A DNA stretch of 64,000 nucleotides, taken from assembly GCF_023195775.1 (NCBI RefSeq), contig NZ_CP096205.1:124001-188000 (forward strand). The letters are read 5' to 3'. Source of the stretch: Flavobacterium azooxidireducens (GTDB lineage Bacteria > Bacteroidota > Bacteroidia > Flavobacteriales > Flavobacteriaceae). A program made the translations under genes and the position numbers. Numbering within the stretch: position 1 is the first letter of the stretch; each line of letters opens with the position of its first letter. Shown here in pieces: positions 52,801 to 61,301 of this stretch. Under the pieces are notes generated by a model. That model searched no databases. It was not told the origin of the DNA and saw only the letters and a program-made list of their open reading frames with translations.

Positions 52801-53866
52801 TACCGATTTGTTAATGAATTCTAACTTAGAAAAAGCTCAGGCAAAATATATGAAAACCGTCAATCAATCGGCAAAATCACTGATGGGCGTAATTAATGAT
52901 ATTTTAGATTTTTCTAAAATTGAATCAGGTAATTTAGAGTTAACGATTGAAGAAACAAAAATAGTCGATATTGCTTCTGAAGTTATCGACACCATAAAAT
53001 TTGATGCCATTCAGAAAAAATTAGATATTGATTTACATATTAACAACGACGTTCCTGTCACCGTTTGGCTAGATCCAATCAGACTGAAACAAATTTTAAT
53101 CAATTTATTGGGTAATGCAGTTAAATTTACTTCCAAAGGAAAAGTAAAATTAAAAATTGCTGTAGTTGACAAAATCGCCACGCATCAAACACGAATTCGA
53201 TTTTCGGTAATTGATACCGGAATTGGAATTAGACGTGAAAATCAATCCAAAATTTTTGAAGCTTTTTCACAAGAAGATAGTTCAACAACCAGACAATATG
53301 GCGGAACAGGATTAGGTTTGAGTATTTCTAATAAACTGTTAGGATTAATGAACAGCAAATTGGAATTAGAAAGTATTCCTGAAAAAGGCAGTACATTCTA
53401 TTTTGATATCGATTTGCAAACTTCCAGTAAAGAATCAATCGAATTCCCGAAAAACATTGTTGTAAATGGTGAATTTGTTTATGAAAATCCAGCTAATGCA
53501 ACAGTTTTAGTGGTAGAAGACAACAATATCAATTCGCTGTTAGCCAAAACATTATTAAAAAAGATTCTTCCAAATGCAAAAATAATAACGGTTTCAAATG
53601 GTTTAGAAGCATTAGAAAAAGTTCAGGAAACAACCGTCGACATCATTTTTATGGATATTCAAATGCCAGTAATGAATGGCTATGAAGCCACAACCGAAAT
53701 TCGTAAATTAGAGCATGGCAAAAAAATGCCAATTATCGCTTTGACTGCTGGAACTGTTGTGGGCGAAAAAGAAAAGTGCCTCGAAATCGGAATGAACGAT
53801 TACATCTCCAAACCAATCATAAAAGGAAGTTTAGAAGAAATTGTTTCGAAATGGTTAAAAAAGTAA
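49814..53866 (+). CDS. Hybrid sensor histidine kinase with PAS and GAF domains (1350 aa)
   Basis: The first about 230 residues hold around seven or eight membrane segments. Two PAS domains follow (about 250-350 and 355-475; [17 protein letters not shown] and [18 protein letters not shown]). Two GAF domains (about 490-640 and 655-830), a third PAS (about 840-955; [13 protein letters not shown]), a HisKA domain with His984 in [13 protein letters not shown], and a catalytic domain ([29 protein letters not shown]) come next. A receiver domain closes the protein, with Asp1281 in [13 protein letters not shown]. Such hybrids signal to a separate phosphotransfer protein or regulator that is not adjacent. 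The stimulus is unknown. The ATG at 49814 is consistent with the first membrane segment. Confidence 0.92.
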   Translation: MPQLIKLWFLPFLNYILFLIDSATFRFTIKVPYFQNFTSPSLNRDWFFVIVFVLFLLTISYLVFRRNAAYNKSFVKDFSETEFSKIEYQKYFLALSIIIPFIEILLSTFNLRNQPMVKSNFVFGLIFLGIYFLSKKSSLLLNYLPQIFIFFYLIYLSIVIKNLVVYEPMELITFAALLILLFFSYNVFKKIKHYWIFVSTIFIIFLTLIITGKLVFEVGVICIISFLLLVILNYVRHNSILNTRDKFLFANEIVNKGNSLVIATKKNGELTYCSENITTFLGYTVDEVLGMGFWKLTEDSEFVGEDYHEDYQLDRVYKRKLKCKDGQYKYIQWVDKEFGEDLFVGIGIDVTEQINIENRYKSLVESATDLIFETDDNGKFTYINSFSCQLLEYDLNELMELNFGQLIREDYRQEMVIYYSEELKQTGIPRLLEFPILKKNGEEIWISQKVTVKKNDIDEIIGYSGIARDITLIRNLEIERNQRQDKIKKYNNALTKLSTTSFANFENLTPILKVIFENVSKASGIQLISFWNYFHDRIECKNLYELINHQHSNGIILLKKNFPIYFESIEKEQIIVASDITRHRETSEFVTNYLAENNVKSLLDYPVFIDGKLYGIISFEATDSIRYWDNEDINFTRSVSEIISLVIETLKRRTIEDNIKYKSEILTAISKISEKILSNKDIYTIFNDILKTVGIVTKVDRIYFFEANEEDRLISQKFEWVNENIQPQINNPDLQNAPYEMFLDIVIPLKSNKIYNKLVKNIFESDYKELMKSQNILSILIFPIFVKNKLVGALGFDDCKTERIWTEDEINILQTLVNNVSSSLERNVNESIINDSEERFRLLADNIPGTIYLSKYDSKFTKIYLNNEIEKLTGYPKEAFLSNEIYYSDILHPEDKQRVINDQKYALENKQKIHFIYRIIHKKGQVVWVEEFGDVIIKDSQIEFIEGIFIDITERKLQEAAIKEKEMAVAANKAKSEFLANMSHEIRTPLNGIIGFTDLLMNSNLEKAQAKYMKTVNQSAKSLMGVINDILDFSKIESGNLELTIEETKIVDIASEVIDTIKFDAIQKKLDIDLHINNDVPVTVWLDPIRLKQILINLLGNAVKFTSKGKVKLKIAVVDKIATHQTRIRFSVIDTGIGIRRENQSKIFEAFSQEDSSTTRQYGGTGLGLSISNKLLGLMNSKLELESIPEKGSTFYFDIDLQTSSKESIEFPKNIVVNGEFVYENPANATVLVVEDNNINSLLAKTLLKKILPNAKIITVSNGLEALEKVQETTVDIIFMDIQMPVMNGYEATTEIRKLEHGKKMPIIALTAGTVVGEKEKCLEIGMNDYISKPIIKGSLEEIVSKWLKK

Positions 53867-53916
53867 AAATATTTTATACTTTTATAATACTATAAACCAA
53901 TAAACAATTTTTTTAT

Positions 53917-54768
53917 ATGAAATGGGAAGGCAGAAGACAAAGTAAAAATGTAGAAGACCGTAGAGGGATGGGAACCGGCGGAAAAGTAGTTGCCGGCGGT
54001 GGCTTAATCGGAATCGTCATTCTTCTCATTAGCGTTTTTGGTGGCGAAGGTGCCCAAAACTTAGCTCCAATTCTAGAACAATTCCAACAGCAACAATCTA
54101 CCGAAGCTCCTGCTCAACCACTTAGTGCGGAGGATGAAAAAATGGGACAATTTGTTTCAACCGTTTTAGCAGATACCGAAGATGTTTGGCATAAAATTTT
54201 TAAAGATAACGGACTGACTTATAAAGAACCCGGAATGGTTTTGTTTCGTGGTTCTGTGCAATCGGCTTGCGGTGGAGCAACTTCTGCATCCGGACCTTTT
54301 TATTGTCCCGGAGATCATAAAATTTATATGGATTTAGATTTTTTTGATGAACTTCAAACGCGATTTGGTGCAAAAGGTGGCGATTATGCTATTGCCTATG
54401 TTATTGCTCACGAAGTGGGTCATCACGTGCAAACATTACTTGGAACTTCAGGAAAAGTGCGACAATTGCAACAAAATATGAGTAAAACTGAAGCTAATAA
54501 ATTATCGGTTTCGTTAGAACTACAAGCTGATTTTTATGCGGGACTTTGGACTCATTACAACAGCAAATATTTAGAAGAAGGTGATATCGAGGAAGCATTG
54601 AGTGCAGCTCAAGCAGTTGGTGATGATGCCATTCAAAAGAAAATGCAAGGTCACGTTGTTCCCGATTCATTTACGCACGGAACTTCCGAGCAACGTGTAA
54701 AATGGTTCGGAAAAGGTTTCAAAACCGGAGATGTAAAACAAGGTGACACATTCGCAGAATTGAATTAA
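53917..54768 (+). CDS. YpfJ-like neutral zinc metallopeptidase (283 aa)
   Basis: The N-terminus carries MKWEGRRQSKNVEDRRGM and a membrane anchor (about residues 27-43, VAGGGLIGIVILLISVFGGEG), both typical of the family (PF04228). The zinc-binding motif is IAHEVGHHVQTLLG (about 163-176), followed by the third ligand region in SVSLELQADFYAGLW (about 195-209). The segment CGGATSASGPFYCPGDHKIYMDL matches the conserved cysteines. The domain should lie outside the cytoplasm. The biological role in this group is unknown. It is followed by its own terminator. Confidence 0.94.
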   Translation: MKWEGRRQSKNVEDRRGMGTGGKVVAGGGLIGIVILLISVFGGEGAQNLAPILEQFQQQQSTEAPAQPLSAEDEKMGQFVSTVLADTEDVWHKIFKDNGLTYKEPGMVLFRGSVQSACGGATSASGPFYCPGDHKIYMDLDFFDELQTRFGAKGGDYAIAYVIAHEVGHHVQTLLGTSGKVRQLQQNMSKTEANKLSVSLELQADFYAGLWTHYNSKYLEEGDIEEALSAAQAVGDDAIQKKMQGHVVPDSFTHGTSEQRVKWFGKGFKTGDVKQGDTFAELN

Positions 54769-54811
54769 ATTCAGTTTTACAATCAAAAATCTTTAATAAT
54801 TAAAATAGTGG

Positions 54812-54859
54812 TTCCCTTTTTTAAAACATTCATAATTCGTTTTAAAAAAGGGAATTTTT
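54812..54859 (+). terminator. Terminator of the ypfJ-like gene
   Basis: TTCCCTTTTTTAAAAC and GTTTTAAAAAAGGGAA form a perfect 16-bp stem around an 11-nt loop, followed by TTTTT. Confidence 0.85.
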
Positions 54860-54923
54860 ATGAAATGTTCAATTCATTTTGAATGCCACTTTTATAAATT
54901 TGTTGTTCATAAATCTTCATAAA

Positions 54924-56279
54924 ATGAACGTTGGCATCGATAGCATTTCCTTTGATATTCCTAAAATACACTTACCCATTTCAACCCTTGCGAATAAGAG
55001 AAATATTGAACCTGATAAACTGATAAAAGGTTTAGGTTTACACAAAATGAGTTTTCCTGACAAGCATCAGGATGTAGTGACTTTTGCTGCGAATGCGGGT
55101 TTGAAATTATTTCAGCAGGAAAATATCAATCCATTCGAAATTGCTCGAATTTACATTGGTTCAGAAAGTGGTGTGGACAGTTCAAAACCCATCGCATCCT
55201 ATGTTTTAGCTTTGTTGGAAAGTAAATTAGGTGAAGGTTCTTTGCGAAATTGTGATGTGGTTGATTTAACTTTTGCCTGTATTGGCGGTGTGGATGCGTT
55301 GCAAAATTGTTTAGATTATATTAGATTAAATCCGACCAAAAAAGCGATGGTCATTGCTTCCGATAATGCCAAATATGATTTGGAATCAAGTGGAGAATAT
55401 ACACAAGGTGCGGGTGCAATTGCGATGTTGATTACTTCAAATCCAAGAATTCTTAGTTTTTCTAATGAAGTTGGCGTTTCCACAGAAGGTGTTTTTGACT
55501 TTTTTAAACCCAGACAAACTTTTTCCAAATCAGACATAACAAATTCATCGGATAATCCGGAATGGTTTGGTGTTTTAGAAAATGAAATTTTCATCTACAA
55601 AGAACAACCTGTTTTTGACGGTCACTATTCCAATCAATGCTACATCAATCGAATTACGGAAGCCTACACTCATTTTAAAAAAGAAAGTCAGCAATCCGGA
55701 AAAGTCTATGAAAATTGGACTTCCATTATGATGCACCTACCTTACTGTTTTCAAGGAAGAAGAACATTTATTGAAATCTTTGCCAATGAAAATCCGGAAT
55801 TACTCAACAATCAAATCGGCGAAACTGAAAAAGACAAATTGAAAGCATTGACCAAAAGTTCAGAATATTTGGAACTCATTAATCAAAAAATTTATCCCTC
55901 CGAAATTGCTTCCGGGCAAGTTGGAAACATTTATACCGGTTCTATTTTTCTTGGTTTACTTTCCACTTTATGCTATCACGCTAAGCAAAATACAACTTTA
56001 GAAAACAAAAAAGTTGGTTTTATTGCGTATGGAAGCGGTTCCAAATCAAAAGTTTTTGAAGCAACTGTTTGTGAAAATTGGAAATCAGTCATTTCTCAAA
56101 TTCATCTCTTCGAAACATTAGAAAATAATCATCCGATTGATTTTGAAACATACGAAAAACTACATAAAAAAGAATTACAAAATTCGGTTTTAGAACCTAA
56201 AAATGAGTTTATTTTGGCATCGATTGAAAAGGAAAATCCGGTGTTGGTTGGTGCGAGGTATTATGAGTTTGTGATATAA
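54924..56279 (+). CDS. Hydroxymethylglutaryl-CoA synthase
   Basis: The enzyme condenses acetyl-CoA with acetoacetyl-CoA to HMG-CoA in the mevalonate route to isoprenoids. It is a thiolase-superfamily protein. The catalytic Cys119 lies in VDLTFACIGGVDAL. The His and Glu residues that complete the active site are expected in VYENWTSIMMHLPYCFQGRRTF and around YTQGAGAIAML, where the family motifs are seen. VGFIAYGSGSKSKVFEA is the C-terminal glycine motif. The start is the ATG at 54924 (451 aa); an upstream start at 54879 adds a spurious leader. The length is nearer to the eukaryotic type than to short MvaS. No other mevalonate genes are in the window. Confidence 0.93.
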   Translation: MNVGIDSISFDIPKIHLPISTLANKRNIEPDKLIKGLGLHKMSFPDKHQDVVTFAANAGLKLFQQENINPFEIARIYIGSESGVDSSKPIASYVLALLESKLGEGSLRNCDVVDLTFACIGGVDALQNCLDYIRLNPTKKAMVIASDNAKYDLESSGEYTQGAGAIAMLITSNPRILSFSNEVGVSTEGVFDFFKPRQTFSKSDITNSSDNPEWFGVLENEIFIYKEQPVFDGHYSNQCYINRITEAYTHFKKESQQSGKVYENWTSIMMHLPYCFQGRRTFIEIFANENPELLNNQIGETEKDKLKALTKSSEYLELINQKIYPSEIASGQVGNIYTGSIFLGLLSTLCYHAKQNTTLENKKVGFIAYGSGSKSKVFEATVCENWKSVISQIHLFETLENNHPIDFETYEKLHKKELQNSVLEPKNEFILASIEKENPVLVGARYYEFVI

Positions 56280-56287
56280 ATCATCCT

Positions 56288-56370
56288 AGTGCGACAGCAC
56301 TAAATTACATCCGACTTCAGTCGGATGATTCACCTCTGTGCGACAGCACTTTCGTCCGACTTCAGTCGGA
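56288..56370. repeat. REP hairpins downstream of the RAYT gene
   Basis: The array alternates AGTGCGACAGCACT (56288-56301), CATCCGACTTCAGTCGGATG (56308-56327), GTGCGACAGCAC (56338-56349) and TCCGACTTCAGTCGGA (56355-56370). Four small palindromes of two kinds repeat in order, as in REP/BIME elements mobilised by RAYT enzymes. The last pair abuts the 3' end of the transposase gene. Confidence 0.8.
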
Positions 56371-56820
56371 TGATGCATCTCCTTTTTTCTCAAAAACCTT
56401 TTTAATCTTATCATATTCTTCACAAAATGGTTTTTTAGAATGATGACTTTCTTGATTTTTGATATAATTACGAACTCGCTTCAAAATTGATTCAGAAACT
56501 GACAATGCAAAAAATTCACTTTGCCATTCAAATCTTTTCCCTTTCAAATTCGGAAATAAATCAGGATTTTGATTAATCCAATACGAAGATTCACCTTTAA
56601 TTAATTGCATTACTTTTTCAACACTTTGATTGATTCCCAATGAAATCAAACAATGACAATGATCTTCATATCCATTAACAAAATCAACATGAATTCCTTT
56701 TTGTTTTGCATTTTCTTTGATATGGTTCCAAACCAACTGTCTCGATTCAATTGTGTTTAAAAATGGATATCTGTTTTTTGTGCACCAGACAAAATGGATG
56801 TATATTTTTAGATATGGCAT
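56362..56820 (-). CDS. REP-associated tyrosine transposase (RAYT, Y1/HUH family, 152 aa)
   Basis: The HUH motif reads EDHCHCLI (His54 and His56, numbered from the ATG at 56820), and the catalytic Tyr119 lies in VRNYIKNQESHH. These residues cut and rejoin single-stranded DNA in IS200/IS605-like enzymes. The first segment, MPYLKIYIHFVWCTKNRYPFL, is typical. An earlier start at 56868 would encode MPPTSVGGLKN from within a REP hairpin, so I prefer 56820. REP hairpins occur on both sides, which is the defining layout of a RAYT locus. RAYTs are single-copy, vertically kept genes thought to spread REPs. The protein looks intact. Confidence 0.93.
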   Translation of the reverse strand: MPYLKIYIHFVWCTKNRYPFLNTIESRQLVWNHIKENAKQKGIHVDFVNGYEDHCHCLISLGINQSVEKVMQLIKGESSYWINQNPDLFPNLKGKRFEWQSEFFALSVSESILKRVRNYIKNQESHHSKKPFCEEYDKIKKVFEKKGDASSD

Positions 56821-56845
56821 ATAATTATGATTTTGATTTTTTAAT

Positions 56846-56884
56846 CCTCCGACTGAAGTCGGAGGCAAGTTAGTGCTGAAGCAC
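56846..56884. repeat. REP hairpins upstream of the RAYT gene
   Basis: CCTCCGACTGAAGTCGGAGG (56846-56865) and GTGCTGAAGCAC (56873-56884) are the same two hairpin kinds as on the other side, in the opposite order, which makes the pairs face each other around the gene. The loops differ (CTGAAG and TGAA against CTTCAG and GACA), so the two sides match in stem but not fully in loop. Confidence 0.78.
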
Positions 56885-56940
56885 AGGGAATATTTATTGT
56901 GCTATTGATATTGATTTTTGCTTTTGATTTTTGATATTGT

Positions 56941-58476
56941 TTACCCCAGCCAACCCTCTCGATCCAAACTTCGATATTGAATTGCCTCAGCAATATGATT
57001 AGGTTTAATATTTTCTGCAGCCTCTAAATCAGCAATGGTTCTGGCAACTTTTAAAATTCGGTCATACGCTCGGGCGGATAAATTTAAACGTTCCATCGCA
57101 GTTTTGAGTAAACTCAATGAAGCTTCATCCAACACACAATATTCACGGATATGTTTACTACCCATTTGAGCATTGTAATGAATCGAATCAAAATTTTCAA
57201 ATCGATTAGACTGAATTTCTCTGGCAGAAGTCACTCGTTTTCTAATTTCCACACTACTTTCTGCTTTTCGGGTTTCAGTTAGTTTTTCAAACGGAACGGG
57301 ATTTACTTCAATGTGTATATCAATTCTATCCAAAAGCGGTCCCGAAATTTTGCTCAAATACCGTTGCATTTCCGCCGGAGAAGAACTTACCGGAGCATTT
57401 GGATCATTAAAATAGCCTCCAGGACTTGGGTTCATACTCGCAACCAACATAAACGACGAAGGATAAGTAATTGTAAACTTTGCCCTCGAAATCGTCACTT
57501 CTCTATCTTCCAACGGTTGACGCATCACTTCCAACACTTCACGTTTGAATTCAGGCAATTCATCCAAAAATAAAACACCATTGTGAGCTAATGAAATTTC
57601 GCCCGGTTGTGGATAACTTCCGCCGCCAACGAGCGAAACCGAAGAAGCCGTGTGATGCGGACTCCGAAACGGTCGCTGACTCATTAATCCGGCTTCTTTC
57701 GTTTTGCCAGCAACCGAATGAATTTTAGTGGTTTCCAATGCTTCTTTCATCGTCATTGGTGGTAAAATGCTAGGCATTCGTTTGGCTAACATCGTTTTTC
57801 CTGAACCTGGCGGACCGATTAAAATGATATTATGACCGCCGGCGGCGGCAATTTCCATACAACGTTTGATTCCTTCCTGACCTTTTACATCTGAAAAATC
57901 AAATTCAGGAAATTCTAATGTTCGAGAAAATTCGGTTTGAGTATCAATTAAAGTGGGTTGCAAATCACCTCTTCCTTCAAAAAAATCGATGACTTGAAGT
58001 ACATTTTCAACTCCATACACATCTAAGCCTTCTACAATTGCGGCTTCTTTTACATTTTGAATGGGAAGAATAAATCCTTTAAAACCTTCTTCTTTCGCTT
58101 TAATAGCAATCGATAGAGCTCCTTTTATGGGCTGCAGACCGCCATCAAGTGAAAGCTCGCCCATAATGACATATTGACTTAACTCTTCTGCTTTAATTTG
58201 ACTTGTAGCCACTAAAATTCCGATGGCTAGCGTTAAATCATACGCCGAACCTTCTTTTCGCAAATCGGCCGGAGCCATGTTGATGGTAATTTTTTTAACC
58301 GGTAAAGAATACCCGTTATTTTTTAAAGCGGCAGCAATGCGGTAACTGCTTTCTTTGATGGCATTATCGGGCAATCCAACCAAGTGGTAGCCCACGCCTT
58401 TATCGATGTTTACTTCTACTGTAATTGTGGTGGCTTCTACACCGAAAACGGCACTTCCGAATACTTTAACTAACAT
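56941..58476 (-). CDS. ComM/YifB-family AAA+ ATPase (Mg-chelatase-like)
   Basis: ComM is a ring helicase that helps branch migration during natural transformation. The start ATG at 58476 (511 aa) gives [22 protein letters not shown], the usual N-terminus; the ATG at 58500 would add 8 residues. The N-terminal domain has [19 protein letters not shown] and [20 protein letters not shown]. The AAA+ core has the Walker [22 protein letters not shown], the [17 protein letters not shown] segment, and the Walker [42 protein letters not shown] and the sensor region [14 protein letters not shown] follow, then [18 protein letters not shown]. The last residues contain the Mg-chelatase C-terminal fold. Confidence 0.93.
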   Translation of the reverse strand: MLVKVFGSAVFGVEATTITVEVNIDKGVGYHLVGLPDNAIKESSYRIAAALKNNGYSLPVKKITINMAPADLRKEGSAYDLTLAIGILVATSQIKAEELSQYVIMGELSLDGGLQPIKGALSIAIKAKEEGFKGFILPIQNVKEAAIVEGLDVYGVENVLQVIDFFEGRGDLQPTLIDTQTEFSRTLEFPEFDFSDVKGQEGIKRCMEIAAAGGHNIILIGPPGSGKTMLAKRMPSILPPMTMKEALETTKIHSVAGKTKEAGLMSQRPFRSPHHTASSVSLVGGGSYPQPGEISLAHNGVLFLDELPEFKREVLEVMRQPLEDREVTISRAKFTITYPSSFMLVASMNPSPGGYFNDPNAPVSSSPAEMQRYLSKISGPLLDRIDIHIEVNPVPFEKLTETRKAESSVEIRKRVTSAREIQSNRFENFDSIHYNAQMGSKHIREYCVLDEASLSLLKTAMERLNLSARAYDRILKVARTIADLEAAENIKPNHIAEAIQYRSLDREGWLG

Positions 58477-58557
58477 GGCGTATAAATTTATGAATGACAA
58501 ATATCACAAATTCATTCTCAAAAATGAAGTAATTTTGATGAAAATTATTCTGCTAAT

Positions 58558-59286
58558 ATGAAATTTTTAAAGATTTCTGTTTTACTCCTTCTTTCTTTTT
58601 TTTCAAATCTGTCTAATTCCCAACAAATTACAGATGAAAAGAGACAGATTTGGGTGGGATACATTACGCAATCAAAATTCTCTGATTCTTTTTCAATTTG
58701 GAATGATTTTCATTGGGTTCCGGAAAGTTTTGTGATTGCGAGAACAGGATTGACTTATCATTTTTCAAATCCGCTAAAAACAACTTCAACCGTTGGTTAT
58801 GCTCACGCTTGGTTTTATCCGACAAATCAAAATAAGACCTTTAGACCGGAACATCGGGTTTGGGGACAAACTACTTTTAGTCATCAAAAAGAAAGTTTTC
58901 GATTTTTTCATCGGATTCGGTATGAAGCTAGATTTAGAGGAGTAATTACTGATGATTTTCTTCAAAATGAATTCAATTTTAATTATCGATTCCGCTACCT
59001 TTTTCAAACACGATATTATTTTAAAAATCCGCAAAAAAATCAGTTTTTTGTAATGGCTTCGGATGAAATTTTATTTAACGCCGGTCACGAAATTAAAAAT
59101 GCTTTTCGATTGGATCAAAATAGAATTTCGCTCGGGTTGGGTTATCAAACCAAAACTATGACTTTTCAATTGGCTTATATGAATCAACTAATTGAATCTA
59201 ACAATGATTATTCGTTTAGAATGAACCACAATATTCAACTGCTTATTTTTCACAATTTTAATTTAACAAAAAAAACAGTTAAATAA
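58558..59286 (+). CDS. DUF2490 outer-membrane-like protein (242 aa)
   Basis: A signal peptide (MKFLKISVLLLLSFFSNLSNSQ) is followed by the DUF2490 pattern: EKRQIWVGYITQSKFSDSFSIWNDFHWVPESFVIARTGLTYHF, the conserved RPEHRVWGQTTF motif (about residues 95-106), FRFFHRIRYEARFRG and MASDEILFNAG. The alternating aromatic strands and the HNIQLLIFHNFNL ending fit a small beta-barrel or an outer-membrane protein. The function is unknown. It is divergent from comM, with 81 bp between the starts. Confidence 0.87.
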   Translation: MKFLKISVLLLLSFFSNLSNSQQITDEKRQIWVGYITQSKFSDSFSIWNDFHWVPESFVIARTGLTYHFSNPLKTTSTVGYAHAWFYPTNQNKTFRPEHRVWGQTTFSHQKESFRFFHRIRYEARFRGVITDDFLQNEFNFNYRFRYLFQTRYYFKNPQKNQFFVMASDEILFNAGHEIKNAFRLDQNRISLGLGYQTKTMTFQLAYMNQLIESNNDYSFRMNHNIQLLIFHNFNLTKKTVK

Positions 59287-59356
59287 GAACTTTCGTAAAT
59301 CCAATAGTCGTATTTTAACGTAAATTATATACCAATAAACACTAAAACACGAATTC

Positions 59357-60562
59357 ATGAATGATTTAACCCAAATAAATCAAGAAAATGAGCGATTAGC
59401 CGCCTTGAAAAGTTACAATATATTAGATACAAAGCCAGAAAAAGATTTTGATGATATTGCAGAATTAGCTTCGCAGATTTGCCAAGTTCCTATTTCATCT
59501 ATTACGTTGATGGACAAAGACAGACAATGGTTTAAATCCAAAGTAGGATTTGATTACACTGAAGTTTCGATAGAAAATTCATTTTGTTCCTTCTTAATGA
59601 TGAACAATATGAAAGAAATTGAGGTGGAAAATATGAAAATTCATCCTTATTTTCAAACAAATCCACACGTAATTGGAGAACCAAATATTGCCTTTTATGC
59701 TGGTGTACTTTTGATCGATCCGGATGGTCATACATTGGGAAGCCTTTGTGTGTATGACCTTGAACCAAAAAGATTAAGTGATTTTCAATTAAATGCTCTT
59801 CAAAAGTTAGCACACCAAGTCATAAAACTTTTGGAACTCCGAAAAAAGAATGCTTTATTGGAAGAGAACAATGCTAGCTTACTATCAAAATACAATGAAT
59901 TGGAACAATTTGCCAGAGTTGTTTCGCACGATATAAAATCGCCCTTAAACAATATTATTTCCCTAACTAATCTGTTTCAGGACGAATATGGAAATGTGAT
60001 TGATGAAGCCGGAAATGAATATTTGGAATACATTTCAAAATCATCTTTGGAACTGAAAAATTTTGTGGATGCCATTTTGATTTATTACAAAAGTGATACG
60101 ATCAATACAACCGAAAAAGAAGAAATTGATTGGAATAGTTTATTCAACAAAATTATTTCGATGCTCGATTCTAAAAATGAATACGAAATCACTTTGCCTT
60201 CACATAATTCAATTGAATTGTATTCGAATAAAATGGCAATGGAACAGATTATTTCAAATTTAATCAGCAACAGTATTAAATACAATGATAAAGAAAAGGT
60301 TAAAATTGAAATTGAGTTGACCGAATTACCATCAGAAATTTTACTTTCGATTAAAGATAATGGTATCGGAATTGCTGAATCTGATTTTGAAAAAGTCTTT
60401 TCATTCTTTACAACTTTAGGAAAAAAAGACCGCTTTGACAATATTGGAACCGGAATCGGATTATCTACCGTTCAGAAAATGGTTCACAAATTAGATGGTC
60501 GAATTGAATTAGAATCAGAAATTGGAAGAGGTTCAACCTTTAAATTATATTTCAAAAAATAA
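59357..60562 (+). CDS. GAF-domain histidine kinase, cytoplasmic (401 aa)
   Basis: No membrane segment is visible, so the kinase is soluble. The GAF domain (about residues 20-160; NILDTKPEKDFDDIAELASQICQVPISSITLMDKDRQWFKSKVG, then GSLCVYDLEP) resembles the ones in phytochrome-like sensors, but the chromophore Cys cannot be identified with confidence. A short coiled coil (RKKNALLEENNASLLSKYNELEQFARVV) leads to His191 in VVSHDIKSPLNN. The catalytic domain has ISNLISNSIKYND (N box), IKDNGIGIAESDFEKVFSFF and GTGIGLSTVQKMVHKLDG. The terminator downstream is strong. It has no adjacent response regulator, so it is an orphan. Confidence 0.92.
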   Translation: MNDLTQINQENERLAALKSYNILDTKPEKDFDDIAELASQICQVPISSITLMDKDRQWFKSKVGFDYTEVSIENSFCSFLMMNNMKEIEVENMKIHPYFQTNPHVIGEPNIAFYAGVLLIDPDGHTLGSLCVYDLEPKRLSDFQLNALQKLAHQVIKLLELRKKNALLEENNASLLSKYNELEQFARVVSHDIKSPLNNIISLTNLFQDEYGNVIDEAGNEYLEYISKSSLELKNFVDAILIYYKSDTINTTEKEEIDWNSLFNKIISMLDSKNEYEITLPSHNSIELYSNKMAMEQIISNLISNSIKYNDKEKVKIEIELTELPSEILLSIKDNGIGIAESDFEKVFSFFTTLGKKDRFDNIGTGIGLSTVQKMVHKLDGRIELESEIGRGSTFKLYFKK

Positions 60563-60588
60563 GTTAGTGAGTTAGTTAAAGTTAGTTT

Positions 60589-60630
60589 TAAAAGCCTTCT
60601 GCCATCTTTCGCAAAAGGCTTTTATTTTTT
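60589..60630 (+). terminator. Terminator of the GAF kinase gene
   Basis: TAAAAGCCTT pairs with AAGGCTTTTA across a 16-nt loop and is followed by TTTTTT. Confidence 0.8.
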
Positions 60631-60636
60631 ATTTCG

Positions 60637-60644
60637 TACCTTTG
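60637..60644 (+). promoter_or_regulatory. -7 box ahead of a hairpin-rich leader
   Basis: TACCTTTG followed by C is a very good match to TAnnTTTG and lies in the typical AT-rich setting. It stands more than 200 bp before the next start codon, which is far for this phylum and implies a long leader or an RNA gene. Confidence 0.6.
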
Positions 60645-60649
60645 CAACC

Positions 60650-60861
60650 GTCAAATTGATTTGTTTGGATTAACGTATTGCTATTTTCATTCATTCTACT
60701 AATCCAAATTTTTGATTTCCAACGAAGGAAATCTTCTTAAAATCAAGCAACAGTTTTAACTGTTCATCTGCCTTGGGAAAATCCCAATTACGGCATAAAT
60801 AATCAAATTTAAAAAAAATAAAAAAGGCAATTTGTCTTTGAATTTTTAATAGAAATGAATT
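60650..60861 (+). ncRNA. Candidate structured RNA or long leader with four hairpins
   Basis: Downstream of the -7 box, four hairpins follow one another. TTTGGATTA (60664-60672) pairs with TAATCCAAA (60700-60708). GATTTCC (60714-60720) pairs with GGAAATC (60727-60733). AACAG (60749-60753) pairs with CTGTT (60760-60764). TTGGGA (60773-60778) pairs with TCCCAA (60782-60787). All four are perfect stems in AT-rich DNA with no convincing reading frame. The segment could be the leader of the GNAT gene or a separate RNA. It ends without a clear T-run. Confidence 0.4.
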
Positions 60862-61296
60862 ATGGAATTTATACTCATTACCGCTCAAACAGGAAATCAT
60901 CCAACTTATTCTCCAAAAGTTATTGCTGAATTTTTATTTACTCATTTGGAACAATATGGCGATAAAACCGAAGATATTTTGAAATGCATAGACTATGTGA
61001 TGAATCCGTCCAAAGGCGGCACTATCGTTGTTGGTTTGGATGAAAATAGAATTGTTGGTGTCGTTATTTTGAACAACACCGGTATGAAAGATTATATTCC
61101 TGAAAATATTTTGGTTTACATCGCTGTTGATAATTCGCAACGCGGAAAAGGATACGGAAAAAATCTAATGCAAAAAGCAATTGATTCTACAACAGGATCC
61201 ATTGCACTGCACGTTGAACCCGATAATCCGGCTTTTCATTTGTATAAAAAATTGGGTTTTACCAACAAATATTTAGAAATGAGGTTAACCAAATAA
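60862..61296 (+). CDS. GNAT-family N-acetyltransferase (144 aa)
   Basis: The acetyl-CoA binding motif A reads NILVYIAVDNSQRGKGYGKNLMQKAI (about residues 82-107), with the classic R/Q-x-x-G-x-G/A. The C-terminal LHVEPDNPAFHLYKKLGFTNKYLEMRLTK is the usual motif B. The N-terminal 60 residues contain helix pairs (KVIAEFLFTHLEQYGDKTEDILKCIDYVM) that differ from most family members and may bind the substrate. The substrate is unknown. The M20 gene starts 5 bp after the stop, so this is the first gene of a racemase-peptidase operon, and its substrate may be an amino acid or a small peptide. Confidence 0.88.
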   Translation: MEFILITAQTGNHPTYSPKVIAEFLFTHLEQYGDKTEDILKCIDYVMNPSKGGTIVVGLDENRIVGVVILNNTGMKDYIPENILVYIAVDNSQRGKGYGKNLMQKAIDSTTGSIALHVEPDNPAFHLYKKLGFTNKYLEMRLTK

Positions 61297-61301
61297 TCGT
61301 T

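Noticed and set aside
60691..60900. 69-codon minus-strand frame over the hairpin region
   Set aside because: It overlaps the GNAT start, has no recognisable domain or start context, and the hairpins explain the region better.
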